Shown piece by piece: positions 34,407-44,149 of a stretch of DNA of 64,000 bases; the stretch's first letter is position 1, and each line of letters opens with the position of its first letter. Made by a program: the position numbers and the translations under genes. The notes under the pieces are model-generated. The model saw only the letters and a list, made by a program, of their open reading frames with translations, was not told the DNA's origin and did not search any database. Source of the DNA: Phycisphaerales bacterium (lineage in GTDB: Bacteria; Planctomycetota; Phycisphaerae; Phycisphaerales; SM1A02); contig JAJDDB010000027.1 in the NCBI GenBank assembly GCA_029260575.1, positions 126,501 to 190,500 on the forward strand, in the 5' to 3' direction.

Positions 34407-35503
34407 TCAGTTTCGCGCAATCGCCCAAGGACATTTCGAGCTGTGGTTCGCACGAGTTTATCTTCAGTCGAATCCGCAGCAATGAACTCGATCCGCTCGC
34501 GCAACAATTCCTGATTGCCTTCATGCACTGCATTACCCGCTGCAATCAGCGCATTGCGCTTCATCATGTTCAGCTTGGCCCGTTTCATTGCGGACTTTGT
34601 AAACGCGCTGCGCCGATCAGTTTCGCTCCAGTGCAGAAGCTCCAACAGGTCAAGACTGCTCAGCCTCGATTCGTAAACCCCATGCGTCTCGGCTCGACGC
34701 GATCGGCGGGTCGGCTGATTATGCGGGCAAACTTCCTGACAGATGTCGCAGCCGAATACCCATTGGCCGGATTGCTCAGCCAGATGTTCATCAACGGCGC
34801 TGCGATGTTCGATCGTCAGGTAACTGATGCATTTGGTCGCATCCACCGACCACGGCGTGATCGCATCCGTCGGACAGGCATCAATGCATTTCGTACATGT
34901 CCCGCACGGATCATCTGCATTCGGCATCGACGATTGCAGTTTGAGCGTCGTCAGAATCTCACCTAGCAGCAGGTAGCTGCCAACGCCTTGCTCGATCAGC
35001 AGTGTGTGCTTGCCAATCGCGCCCAACCCTGCCCGCGCAGCGTATTCGCGCTCCAGGAGCGGCGCGGTATCGACACACACACGAAACAATGCACCCGAAA
35101 ACTGCTGCCGCAACTCATCCGCGAGTTGTTGCAACCGCTTCTTCATCACGATGTGATAATCATCACCGCTGGCATACCGCGCGATGCGCCCCTGATCGGA
35201 TGGTGGAATTCGATCGCGCCGGCCGTCGTGATACCGATCCGCCACACAAATGATCGACTGCACACCCTGCTGAACTTTGTTCGGATCAAGCAGCGCTTCG
35301 AGATTCTTCTGCAAGTACAACATCTCGCCGTGCTTACCATCGCCCAGCCAACGCTGCAGTTCATCCACGTGTACAGTCGGCGCAGCATCACTGATACCCG
35401 CCAGCGCAAACCCGGCGTCGAAACATCGTTGCAGAATGTCCTGTTCCTTCTCGGCCATGCGGTGTACGGCATTCTCCACGACTGCCGTGCATGATGCCAG
35501 CAC
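34394..35503 (-). CDS. queG: Epoxyqueuosine reductase
   Basis: A 369-residue cobalamin and 4Fe-4S enzyme that reduces epoxyqueuosine to queuosine in tRNA, the last step of Q biosynthesis. Visible: RIARYASGDDYHIVMKKRL, REYAARAGLGAIGKHTLLI, GSYLLLGEILT, ferredoxin-like clusters CGTCTKCIDACP and CDICQEVCPHN, and ATKCISYLTIEHR. These are in the right order for QueG. The N-terminus may begin at the Met 15 codons later (MAEKEQDI). The C-terminal HEAT-like tail is shorter than in some homologues but present. No other Q gene is nearby. It overlaps the convergent lipoprotein gene by 13 bp. Confidence 0.92.
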   Translation of the reverse strand: MLASCTAVVENAVHRMAEKEQDILQRCFDAGFALAGISDAAPTVHVDELQRWLGDGKHGEMLYLQKNLEALLDPNKVQQGVQSIICVADRYHDGRRDRIPPSDQGRIARYASGDDYHIVMKKRLQQLADELRQQFSGALFRVCVDTAPLLEREYAARAGLGAIGKHTLLIEQGVGSYLLLGEILTTLKLQSSMPNADDPCGTCTKCIDACPTDAITPWSVDATKCISYLTIEHRSAVDEHLAEQSGQWVFGCDICQEVCPHNQPTRRSRRAETHGVYESRLSSLDLLELLHWSETDRRSAFTKSAMKRAKLNMMKRNALIAAGNAVHEGNQELLRERIEFIAADSTEDKLVRTTARNVLGRLRETDQSI

Positions 35504-35561
35504 GCACTGCTTGACACCTGTGCTAGGATCAGTCGCTCACACATCAATACAGGGGCGCATC

Positions 35562-36227
35562 ATGTATAGCAATCGTCGCGCACTCGAACGGATGATCGCT
35601 GTCCTTGCAATAGCCATCATCACATGCGCACCTCTTCTGCCTGGTTGTAGCTCCGGCGAAGTAGAGGCCGAACCCGTTGCCGAAGCGCCGGCCGTGGACC
35701 CGCGGTTTGCCTCCCCTGAAGCGCTCATCAAGCACTTCAATGAACTAAATGCCAGCAGCGCCCTTCGCCTCGATGCTGAAATCGTGCTTTACTACGCTGA
35801 AAATCAACTCCAGCGAGAGATGATTCGAGTCATGAAGGCGGATTCGGCATGGGTGGACTACAGTCGTGCATTAAACACGCGTTTCGGACACGAATACGAC
35901 TTTGAGTCCCGCTTCTTCTCGGAAACAGCGACTGTACAGGAAGTGAATGGCCAGAGAGCTGTGGCGCTGGCGGTCGGAAGCGAGCGCTCCCGAGAGTTGC
36001 ATCTGATCGAATATGAGAACCGCTGGTGGATCTCCGGCTACACCCTTGAGTATGACCCTATGCCAATTCCTTTTGACCTTACCCATGAGGAAATGCTCAA
36101 GGCGTCAGATACCAGCCTTACAATTCTGCCAGGTCTCGTCCGCCGCATCAACGCAGGGGAATTCGAAGACGAAGACGAAGTCTTGGAAGCGTTTGCGAAG
36201 GAGATGGAGAAACGACCGAAATTTTGA
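35562..36227 (+). CDS. Lipoprotein sharing a domain with neighbours
   Basis: A 221-residue lipoprotein with MYSNRRALERMIAVLAIAII and lipobox LLPGC. The mature domain has RFASPEALIKHFNELNASSA, a helix LYYAENQLQREMIRVM and YSRALNTRFGHEYDF, then WWISGYTLEYD; this order repeats in the lipoproteins at 33.7 kb and in the C-terminus of the one at 31.3 kb. It appears monocistronic, diverges from queG, and ends 5 nt before the convergent helicase stop. The very acidic tail (EFEDEDEVLEAF) is notable. The open frame runs 95 codons further upstream, antisense to queG, which is not credible as coding. Function unknown. Confidence 0.8.
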   Translation: MYSNRRALERMIAVLAIAIITCAPLLPGCSSGEVEAEPVAEAPAVDPRFASPEALIKHFNELNASSALRLDAEIVLYYAENQLQREMIRVMKADSAWVDYSRALNTRFGHEYDFESRFFSETATVQEVNGQRAVALAVGSERSRELHLIEYENRWWISGYTLEYDPMPIPFDLTHEEMLKASDTSLTILPGLVRRINAGEFEDEDEVLEAFAKEMEKRPKF

Positions 36228-36232
36228 CAGTG

Positions 36233-38623
36233 CTACTCCACCACTTCCAACTTTGCATATTCGAGAATCAGCGTTTTCGTCCCCACCGAATTGAACCGCA
36301 CCCGCGCGCTCGAGCCGGCCGGCCTGCGTGTGATTGCTTCGACATGACCAATCCCGAACGTCGGATGCCGCACCATCGCGCCGATACTGATTCCTGATAC
36401 ATCCGCATGACCAGCCCTGGTTGAAGCGCTGCCAGCGACGCCGAGACTGTTGCTCCCTGATCTGCCACCGCCGCGCCGACGCCACGGTTGATCCCAGTCA
36501 TCACCGCCGAAGTCGTCATGCCCGCCGGACAAATCCAGCGTGTTCACCGATTCACTCGGCAGTTCGCGTACGAACTGACTTTCAATCTGTCGCTCGCGCA
36601 TCCCACGCATCGTCCGTTGCATTGCACGCGTCAGCAGCAGATGCCGCTTGGCCCGCGTAATGCCAACAAAGCACAACCTGCGTTCCTCTTCCAATTCCTC
36701 ATCCGAGCCGATCGAACGCATATGCGGTAATAACCCCTCTTCCAATCCCGCCAGTGCGACAGCCTCAAACTCCAACCCCTTGGCTGCGTGCAGCGTCAGC
36801 AACGTCACAGCGCCTTTTTCCGGATCAATTGCATCTGAATCGCTCACGAGCGCAACCGTTTCGAGATATCGCGCAAGTTCATTGAGCAAACTCACCCCAG
36901 GATCGGCTGACGAATCCCGGGGATCATCATCATCGCGCACGCGCTCACAGAACTCTGTTGCTGCACTCACCAGTTCATTGAGGTTCGCAACGCGCTGCTC
37001 ATCTTCTTCGGTTTTCTTTTTCTTGAACTCCGCTTCGAGGCCGGAGTCGCGAATAACCTGCCCGACAAGCTCCGGCAACGTAATCTGCACGTTCCCCGTA
37101 AACATGCCAGCATCATTCGGCACACATGCGCCGCGCAATTCCAGAATCATCTTCACAAACCGCTGCATCGCATTGGCAGCCCGAGCAGACAATCCTTCAA
37201 TATCACTCGCATGCTCCATCGCTTCGAGAATGCTGACCTGCTCGTTGATTGCGTACAGTTCCAGCTTCTCGAAACTCGTCTTCCCGATGCCGCGCGTCGG
37301 TGAATTGACCACCCGCCGCAGCGACAATTCATCACGCGGGTTCACGATCAACCGCAAATACCCCAGCGCATCCTTTATTTCCTTGCGGTCATAGAACGCC
37401 GTCCCACGAGCAATGACATACGGAATGGCCGCATCGCGGAACGCCTGCTCCAGCACACGGCTGAGCGCGTTCATGCGGTACACAACCGCCATGTCCTTCC
37501 ACGCAATATCTTCATTCGTGTTGAGCTTTTGCAGTTCCGTCGTGATCAGATCCGCCTCGTGATGTTCATCGCGCGCAATCAGCAGCGCCGGCTTCTCACC
37601 ATCGCCCAGTTCCGTATGCAGCGTCCGCAACTTGCGCTTGCGGTTATTGCGAATCAGCGCATCCGCAGCTGCGAGAATATGCCCTGTGCTGCGGAAGTTC
37701 TGGCCAAGCGAGAGAATGCTCGCATCCGGGTAATGATCTTCAAAGTCGAGGATGTTTGTAATGTCCGCGCCGCGCCACCCGTAAATGGACTGATCCGGAT
37801 CACCCACAACGCAGATATTGCCATGCCCGCTTGCGAGTGTGTGCGCGATGATGAACTGGGCGTGGTTCGTATCCTGGTATTCATCGATCAGCAGGTACTG
37901 AAACCGCTGCTGCAATTCGCTGCGAACATCTTCATTGTGCCGCAGCAGCGACGCCACGCGCAGCAGCAGATCATCAAAGTCCATTGCGTCACTTTCACGC
38001 AGAATATTCTCGTACGCATTGAAGATCTTTGCGATTGATCTGCTGTAAAAATCACTCGCCTCCGCTGTGTACGCTGCTGCATCGAGCAGTTTGTTCTTTG
38101 CGTTGCTGATGTGTGACAACACCGAGGCCGGTTGCCAGTTCTTCGTGGACATCTGACACTGTTCGAGTGCGCGTTTCACCGCATCGCGCTGATCGCCGCC
38201 GTCAAAAATTGTATAATTCTGAGAGAGGTTTGCCTGCTCGGCATACCGCCGAAGCAAACGCGCGCAAAACGAGTGAAACGTGCTGACCGTCAAACCACGC
38301 CCGCCGATGCCGCGCTCATCCAGCAGCGTCCGAATACGCTCAGCCATCTCCCCGGCGGCTTTGTTTGTGAACGTCAGCGCCAGAATCTGCCACGGCGGAA
38401 TACCCTGCTGCACCAAATGCGCCACACGCCGGGTCACGACCGTGGTCTTTCCCGAGCCCGGCCCGGCCAGGACTAACAGTGCCCCATCGACGTGCTGAAC
38501 TGCCGTAGTCTGCGGCTCTGTCAGCCCGTCGAACAGCGGATCTGCCTGTTCCCCATCATTGGCATCATCAGGAATGGATTTCATCACGTCTGTCAGCGTT
38601 TCAGCGGTCTCTGGTGGCATCAT
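36233..38623 (-). CDS. pcrA: UvrD/PcrA/Rep-type superfamily 1 DNA helicase
   Basis: A 796-residue 3'-5' helicase for DNA repair and replication. Motifs: Q-motif GLTEPQTTAV, I AGPGSGKTTVVTRR, Ia ILALTFTNKAAGEM, II LIDEYQDTNHAQF, III VGDPDQSIYGWRGAD, IV LGQNFRSTGHIL, V LLTLHAAKGLEFEAV and VI FVGITRAKRHLLLTRA. The C-terminal MVRHPTFGIGHVEAI region matches the PcrA/UvrD RNA-polymerase-binding Tudor-like end. Length is slightly above the usual 730. A second Met 13 codons in (MKSIPDD) could be the start. It is monocistronic and convergent with the lipoprotein gene. Whether it is UvrD or PcrA in role is not decided. Confidence 0.92.
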   Translation of the reverse strand: MMPPETAETLTDVMKSIPDDANDGEQADPLFDGLTEPQTTAVQHVDGALLVLAGPGSGKTTVVTRRVAHLVQQGIPPWQILALTFTNKAAGEMAERIRTLLDERGIGGRGLTVSTFHSFCARLLRRYAEQANLSQNYTIFDGGDQRDAVKRALEQCQMSTKNWQPASVLSHISNAKNKLLDAAAYTAEASDFYSRSIAKIFNAYENILRESDAMDFDDLLLRVASLLRHNEDVRSELQQRFQYLLIDEYQDTNHAQFIIAHTLASGHGNICVVGDPDQSIYGWRGADITNILDFEDHYPDASILSLGQNFRSTGHILAAADALIRNNRKRKLRTLHTELGDGEKPALLIARDEHHEADLITTELQKLNTNEDIAWKDMAVVYRMNALSRVLEQAFRDAAIPYVIARGTAFYDRKEIKDALGYLRLIVNPRDELSLRRVVNSPTRGIGKTSFEKLELYAINEQVSILEAMEHASDIEGLSARAANAMQRFVKMILELRGACVPNDAGMFTGNVQITLPELVGQVIRDSGLEAEFKKKKTEEDEQRVANLNELVSAATEFCERVRDDDDPRDSSADPGVSLLNELARYLETVALVSDSDAIDPEKGAVTLLTLHAAKGLEFEAVALAGLEEGLLPHMRSIGSDEELEEERRLCFVGITRAKRHLLLTRAMQRTMRGMRERQIESQFVRELPSESVNTLDLSGGHDDFGGDDWDQPWRRRGGGRSGSNSLGVAGSASTRAGHADVSGISIGAMVRHPTFGIGHVEAITRRPAGSSARVRFNSVGTKTLILEYAKLEVVE

Positions 38624-39046
38624 TGCCGGTCAGTGTAGAGCCGAAACTCGCGCTTTCGCCGGGGCAAACTCGGGAAAATGCGTAATTCAATTCGTCACCC
38701 ACAAGATGTAGTTCGGCATCACCTGTGGACAGAGCTTCCGTCAGCATGTCGTGGTCGCGCAGCCACTGCGCGACTCTGGTAAACCTTGCCAGACACTGGA
38801 TTTGCAACAGTTTTGCAAAAACGCAACATTCTGTGCTCAAAATTGTTGCAGGCACCAGATGTAGTAGTACGATACGCCGTTGCCGTGGCAGTTCATTTTG
38901 CTCGGCATACGGGCTCGAAGCTGAATCCGCATTGGATTGCCAAGGCTCGTGTCAGGCAGGTGGGACATATCCGAGAGCCGGCCCCCGAGGGACGAGGCAA
39001 CCGGCAACTCGGAACCAAAAGCTCGTGAGTGAAAGGCGGGACGCCC
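38624..39046. promoter_or_regulatory. Intergenic region with an inverted repeat between helicase and dcd
   Basis: A 423-bp non-coding gap between divergent genes. It contains TGCAACAGTTTTG (38803-38815) and its near-perfect complement CAAAATTGTTGCA (38838-38850), with CAAAAACGCAACA between them. The patch is AT-rich against its surroundings and may be an operator or RNA stem. Open frames crossing it have no features of real proteins. Confidence 0.4.
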
Positions 39047-39619
39047 ATGGCTGTCCTATGCGATACACAAATCCGTGAACTCGTCGGCATCGAGCCGTTC
39101 GAAGACAACATCAAACGCCCGGGCTCCGTTTCCTTTGGCGTCTCAAGCTACGGCTATGACGTGCGCGTCGGCACACTCTTCAAGATCTTCACCAACGCCC
39201 CCACCCACGGCGGCACATCCATTGTCGATCCCAAGGACTTCGGCGATGACATGTTTGTCACCGTGGACTGCGCAACCACCGGCAAGGATCACATCGTCAT
39301 TCCCCCCAACAGCTTTGCGCTGGCAGAGACAGTCGAGATCTTCACCGTCCCGCGCGACATTCTCGTGATCTGTGTCGGCAAGAGCACGTACGCCCGCTGC
39401 GGGTTGATCGTCAACGTCACGCCGCTGGAGCCGGAATGGCGCGGCAAGGTCACGCTGGAGATCAGCAACACCACGCCCCTGCCGGCCAAGGTGTACGCCA
39501 ACGAAGGCATCGCCCAGATGATCTTCCTCAAAGGCGACCGCACCTGCGCAATGAGTTACGCAGACAAGGCTGGCAAGTACCAGGACCAGGCGGGGTTGAC
39601 ACTGCCGATGGTTGATTAG
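39047..39619 (+). CDS. dcd: dCTP deaminase
   Basis: A 190-residue dUTPase-fold enzyme that deaminates dCTP to dUTP. It opens [13 protein letters not shown] and contains [48 protein letters not shown] with the catalytic Glu, and [14 protein letters not shown]. These are the family motifs in full. The ATG used gives the usual N-terminus and has AGGCGGG upstream; an in-frame GTG six codons earlier overlaps that site. It lies upstream of the class II ribonucleotide reductase, so the two nucleotide-metabolism genes may be read together with the small gene between them. Confidence 0.94.
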   Translation: MAVLCDTQIRELVGIEPFEDNIKRPGSVSFGVSSYGYDVRVGTLFKIFTNAPTHGGTSIVDPKDFGDDMFVTVDCATTGKDHIVIPPNSFALAETVEIFTVPRDILVICVGKSTYARCGLIVNVTPLEPEWRGKVTLEISNTTPLPAKVYANEGIAQMIFLKGDRTCAMSYADKAGKYQDQAGLTLPMVD

Positions 39620-39671
39620 GCACGTTGTAAGTGATCGCAATCTCCAGAAAATTCTTCCACGAGCAAACATC

Positions 39672-40148
39672 ATGTTGAAAACCCAAGAGCCACTAGCCAA
39701 GCACCAGACCTGCATACACCGCGCTGACGGTGATCCAATTGGACGACTCTGTCGTGTTCTTGATTGGTTTGACTATCAGGGCATTCGGAAGTACCGAATC
39801 GAATGTGACGGCAAGACCGAGAGCAGCATTAACCAGCATGAATTAATAGTCACCGATGATGTTGATGAATTGCAGCAAGCTCGTGACTTTGTCGTTTCAA
39901 TCTTCTCTGATCCCGCCTTCGTAAACGACTCACCGAAGGTTCTAGCAAACCAACTCTGCTGCGAATTGCAAGGCGTGCAGAGTGTTCGCCTCAAGTTCGA
40001 CAGCACGCCGCGGAAGTATCAATGCATTCTTGAAGTCCCAGGCGCATTACTTGGACCGGTATCTACAGGCGATTTCACAGACGATGGTGATCGACTGATC
40101 GAGTTGCTTGATCAAGAGATGGTGAGCAGGAGATTGGCCAAGACTTGA
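39672..40148 (+). CDS. Hypothetical cytoplasmic protein
   Basis: A 158-residue protein starting MLKTQEPLAKHQ; the frame is open for 20 codons more, back to a TTG that overlaps the dcd stop. It has an RVLDWFDYQGIRKYRIECDG stretch, VDELQQARDFVVSIF and SVRLKFDSTPRKYQ; predicted to be mixed alpha/beta with no membrane span or signal peptide. I do not recognise the family. It is 52 nt after dcd and 79 nt before nrdJ, both on the same strand, so it may be co-transcribed, but its composition gives no hint of a link to nucleotide metabolism. Confidence 0.65.
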   Translation: MLKTQEPLAKHQTCIHRADGDPIGRLCRVLDWFDYQGIRKYRIECDGKTESSINQHELIVTDDVDELQQARDFVVSIFSDPAFVNDSPKVLANQLCCELQGVQSVRLKFDSTPRKYQCILEVPGALLGPVSTGDFTDDGDRLIELLDQEMVSRRLAKT

Positions 40149-40227
40149 TTCTGAACCGATTGCCGGCTGCCGGTTCCCGGTTGCCGTTTCTCAAGGCCGC
40201 GCTTGAACACACGAGGAAGTGGACATA

Positions 40228-43200
40228 ATGCATATTCCCCGGCGATTTACACAACCCAACACGGACGTTTTTTCCACAGTCGAATGGACCACTCGACGCA
40301 GCCGGATTTCCAATTCCGACGGCTCGGTTGTCTTTGAAATGGATGATGCGGAGGTCCCGGCATCGTGGAGTCAGCTTGCCACGGACATCATGGTGAGCAA
40401 GTACTTCCGCAAGGCCGGCGTGCCGCAGGCCAACGCCGATGGCATTGCCAAGCGCGATGGCAAAGGCGACATCGAAACCGGCCCGGAGCGCAGCGCCCGC
40501 CAGGTCATTCACCGCCTTGCAGGTTGCTGGCGACATTGGGGCGAGCGTCACGGCTACTTCGACACACATGAAGATGCCCATGCGTTTTACGATGAACTCT
40601 GTCACATGATGCTGCACCAGATGGCGGCACCGAACTCGCCGCAGTGGTTCAACACTGGTCTGCACTGGGCCTACGGCATCAGTGGCCCTGCACAGGGACA
40701 CTGGATCACGGATGCTGACACCGGCGAAACCAGACTGGCGGATGATGCGTACACGCATCCCCAGCCGCACGCGTGCTTCATTCAGTCCGTCAGTGATGAT
40801 CTCGTCAACGAAGGCGGCATCATGGACTTGTGGACGCGCGAAGCGCGCTTGTTCAAGTACGGCTCGGGCACGGGGACCAACTTCTCGTCAATGCGCGCAG
40901 AAGGTGAATCCCTTTCCGGCGGCGGCAAGAGTTCTGGCCTTATGAGCTTCCTCAAGATCGGTGACCGCGCCGCCGGCGCGATCAAGAGCGGCGGCACCAC
41001 ACGCAGAGCTGCCAAGATGGTCTGCCTTGATGTCGATCACCCGGACATTGAGAACTTCGTGAGTTGGAAGGTGCGCGAAGAGCTCAAAGTTGCCGCGATG
41101 GTCGAAGGCATGAAGCACCTTTCGCCCATGCAGCAGGAACTTGCCAGGGACCTCGGACTGGATCTGACGTACGATTTCAACGGCGAGGCGTACCAGACCG
41201 TCAGCGGGCAGAATGCAAACAACTCTGTGCGATTGAGCGATGAATTTCTGAGTGCGGTCAAGGATGACCGTGACTGGCAACTCGTCAACCGTACAAACGG
41301 CGAAGTCGCAAAGACCATCCGCGCCCGGCAGTTGTGGGAGCAGATCTGCTTCGCCGCCTGGGCATGCGCCGACCCCGGGTTGCAGTACGACACAACGATC
41401 AACCAGTGGCACACCTGCCCGGCCAGCGGGCGCATCAACGCAAGCAATCCGTGCAGCGAATACATGTTCCTGGACAACACAGCATGCAATCTCGCATCGT
41501 TGAACATGATGAAGTACTTCGACGCCCAGTCGCAGCATTTTGATGTCGACAGCTTCGAACATGCAACGCGGCTGTGGACAATTGTTCTGGAAATCAGCGT
41601 GCTGATGGCGTCGTTCCCCAGTCAGGAAATCGCCCGGCAGAGTTATCGCTTCCGCACGCTGGGTCTTGGATATGCAAACCTCGGCGCGATGCTGATGCAG
41701 GCGGGAATTCCGTATGACAGCGATGACGGCAGAGCGATCTGCGCATCGGTGACGGCAATTCTGTGCGGCACAAGCTATGCGACAAGCGCGGAAATGGCTG
41801 AAAAACTCGGCGCATTCCCCGCCTACGACGAAAATCGTGATGCAATGTTGCGGGTTATCCGCAATCACCGCAGAGCAGCGCACGGCGATGCGCGTGATAG
41901 CGATACATATGAAACGCTGTCGATCCCGCCGGTGCCGATCGAGCACAACATGTTCGAGCCCGGCCGAATGAATATTGCCAACGCTGATGAAATGCTGACG
42001 CGCGCAACCAGAGCGTGGGATGATGCACTGGCCCGCGGGGAGCAGCACGGATACCGCAACGCACAGGTCACCGTCATCGCGCCGACGGGAACAATCGGCC
42101 TGCTGATGGATTGCGACACGACCGGCGTCGAACCGGACTTCGCGCTGGTGAAATTCAAGAAGCTGGCAGGCGGCGGATATTTCAAGATCGCCAACGCATC
42201 ACTTCGGCCGGCGCTGAAAGCGCTCGGTTACGTCGACCAGCAGATCGATGACATCGTCACACATGTCATGGGCACGCTCAGTCTGGATACGCCGATGCCC
42301 GAAGACGCACGCAGCGATGGTGCAACACTGCGCGAGTTCCTGCTCGCAAAGGGATACACCGGCGAAGACCTGGTCGATGTTGAAAATTCGCTGCCGATGG
42401 TCTTCGAATTGCCGTTTGCGTTCAGTGCATGGTCGATGCCGAAGCGCGTGCTGCAGGAATTCGACATCGATCTGGAATCTGCGAAGAACGATCAATCGTT
42501 CAATGGGCTGAAGGCGCTCGGACTCACTGCACGTCAGGTTGAAGCGCTCAATGACGCAATCTGCGGCATGCAAACCATCGAAGGCGCGCCGCATATCAAG
42601 GATGAACACCTCGCGGTGTTTGACTGTGCTAATCGCTGCGGCAGCAAAGGCCGGCGGTTCATTGCGTCGTCCGGCCACATCCGCATGATGGGCGCAGCAC
42701 AGCCATTCATCAGCGGCGCGATCAGTAAGACGATCAACCTGCCGGCAGAGGCAACAACCGACGACATCGCCAAGGCGTACTGGCTGAGCTGGGAACTCGG
42801 ACTGAAAGCAAACGCGCTGTATCGCGACGGTTCGAAGTTGAGTCAGCCGCTGAGCACGAAATCGGATGCTGCTGCGGAAGAAGATACAGATGCGCCGGCT
42901 GAATCCGCTGTTGAAACTGTTGCTGCAGCACAAGCGGAGCCCGGCGCAGCACTCTCAGCTTCCAGAATGGCGTCGACATTTGATGATGATGCAGAAACCG
43001 GCGAGCGGGATGCTGTTCGCCATGTCGAGAGGATTGTCGAGAAAATCGTCGAACGTCCGCTGCGACAGCGTCTGCCGGAAACGCGGCGCAGCGTGACACA
43101 CCGCTTCAATGTTGCCGGCCACGAAGGGTATCTGACTGTTGGTCTCTACAACGATGGCGCGCCCGGCGAATTGTTCATCACCATGAGCAAAGAAGGTTCG

Positions 43201-43818
43201 ACAATCGGCGGGTTGATGGACAGCCTGGGCACTGCAATCAGCGTCGCACTCCAATATGGTGTGCCGCTGGAGTCACTCGTCAAGAAGTTTGCCCACCAGC
43301 GGTTCGAACCGCAGGGCATGACCACGAACCGTGATATCCCCTTTGCCAAGAGCCTCGTGGATTATATTTTTCGTTGGCTTGGCATGGAATTCATTCCGGG
43401 TTATCGCGAACAGAATGCGCCCCAGCGAACAACCGCAAACAGTCAACCTGGTGCTGCCGCCAATGCACAAGCGGCCAAGTCAGAACCCGACAGCGATGAA
43501 GTGGGTTCGAATCGAATGAAGTCGCCGCGCGACTCGATTGCAGCAAAGAGCGAACGCGCGCCGCTCGGCGATCGACTTGTTTCCGGCGCATCCATCACTG
43601 AAGTCACCGCGTCACATGAAGTGTTGCAGACCCGTCCGGACGGATCAGAACTGTTGACTGCCGACTCGGTTCGCGTCACCAAAGCTGATTCACTGAGTCA
43701 ATCCACTGCAGCACTGCAAAGTGATGCACCAGCTTGCGATGAATGCGGCACCATCATGGTGCGCAATGCAACGTGTTATCGATGTCTGAACTGCGGCAAC
43801 GCGCACGGGTGCGGTTAA
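40228..43818 (+). CDS. nrdJ: Class II (adenosylcobalamin-dependent) ribonucleotide reductase
   Basis: A 1196-residue enzyme that reduces ribonucleotides to deoxyribonucleotides using B12. It shows ANGDGI-type N-terminal residues, MAAPNSPQWFNTGLHW, PHACFIQSVSDDL, KYGSGTGTNFSSMR, ASNPCSEYMFLDNTACNLAS with active-site Cys/Glu, VTVIAPTGTIGLLMDCDTTG and CANRCGSKGRRFI. After a Glu/Ala-rich linker (about 880-930) comes a second conserved block (GYLTVGLYNDGAPGELFITM, GVPLESLVKKFAHQRFEP) and a C-terminal zinc-binding end CDECG...CYRCLNCG, typical of large NrdJ. GAGGAAG is upstream of the ATG; an in-frame GTG three codons earlier overlaps it. No class I or III subunits are seen. Confidence 0.95.
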   Translation: MHIPRRFTQPNTDVFSTVEWTTRRSRISNSDGSVVFEMDDAEVPASWSQLATDIMVSKYFRKAGVPQANADGIAKRDGKGDIETGPERSARQVIHRLAGCWRHWGERHGYFDTHEDAHAFYDELCHMMLHQMAAPNSPQWFNTGLHWAYGISGPAQGHWITDADTGETRLADDAYTHPQPHACFIQSVSDDLVNEGGIMDLWTREARLFKYGSGTGTNFSSMRAEGESLSGGGKSSGLMSFLKIGDRAAGAIKSGGTTRRAAKMVCLDVDHPDIENFVSWKVREELKVAAMVEGMKHLSPMQQELARDLGLDLTYDFNGEAYQTVSGQNANNSVRLSDEFLSAVKDDRDWQLVNRTNGEVAKTIRARQLWEQICFAAWACADPGLQYDTTINQWHTCPASGRINASNPCSEYMFLDNTACNLASLNMMKYFDAQSQHFDVDSFEHATRLWTIVLEISVLMASFPSQEIARQSYRFRTLGLGYANLGAMLMQAGIPYDSDDGRAICASVTAILCGTSYATSAEMAEKLGAFPAYDENRDAMLRVIRNHRRAAHGDARDSDTYETLSIPPVPIEHNMFEPGRMNIANADEMLTRATRAWDDALARGEQHGYRNAQVTVIAPTGTIGLLMDCDTTGVEPDFALVKFKKLAGGGYFKIANASLRPALKALGYVDQQIDDIVTHVMGTLSLDTPMPEDARSDGATLREFLLAKGYTGEDLVDVENSLPMVFELPFAFSAWSMPKRVLQEFDIDLESAKNDQSFNGLKALGLTARQVEALNDAICGMQTIEGAPHIKDEHLAVFDCANRCGSKGRRFIASSGHIRMMGAAQPFISGAISKTINLPAEATTDDIAKAYWLSWELGLKANALYRDGSKLSQPLSTKSDAAAEEDTDAPAESAVETVAAAQAEPGAALSASRMASTFDDDAETGERDAVRHVERIVEKIVERPLRQRLPETRRSVTHRFNVAGHEGYLTVGLYNDGAPGELFITMSKEGSTIGGLMDSLGTAISVALQYGVPLESLVKKFAHQRFEPQGMTTNRDIPFAKSLVDYIFRWLGMEFIPGYREQNAPQRTTANSQPGAAANAQAAKSEPDSDEVGSNRMKSPRDSIAAKSERAPLGDRLVSGASITEVTASHEVLQTRPDGSELLTADSVRVTKADSLSQSTAALQSDAPACDECGTIMVRNATCYRCLNCGNAHGCG

Positions 43819-44149
43819 GGACGAATGAACCTATGTCAGAAATGTCGGTCTCTCGCTCCGAGGACCGACCGAAACCGCGATGAGCAGAGGAAGCACAAGG
43901 GAGTTGCACCACGTTTGGATGCGTAATGGATTCGCAGGACGCCGTTGGTCGCAACGATCAGGTTTGCGCCTGAATCGAACACGACCGATTCGAACGACCG
44001 CTGCTCATCGCTCGTCCCTCTGAGCCGGTTTCAAGGATGAAGCGGCTACTAGAAGATGCCTGGCCCGGATATGGGCCGCACGGGCATACTTCTTTCCCTC
44101 CCCCCGAAGTGGTCCCCACCACTGCTTCGGGGGATTTTTCTTGGGGTCA
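43819..44149. other. Intergenic region between nrdJ and the EAL gene
   Basis: A 331-bp gap between convergent genes. Just after nrdJ there is GTCGGTC (43844-43850) pairing with GACCGAC. Apart from this stem and the terminator at 44101, no gene or repeat is seen. Confidence 0.5.
44101..44139 (+). terminator. Intrinsic terminator downstream of nrdJ
   Basis: Stem CCCCCGAAG / CTTCGGGGG with inner AGTGGT / ACCACT pairing around CCCC, followed by ATTTTTC. The U-tract lies only on the plus side, so it serves nrdJ or a short RNA between. Confidence 0.8.

Noticed and set aside
40149-40227. Cobalamin riboswitch before the B12-dependent reductase
   Set aside because: The gap is only 79 nt and lacks a B12-box-like sequence.
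40888-42048. 386-codon minus-strand open frame
   Set aside because: Antisense to nrdJ active-site sequence; a shadow of high-GC codon use.
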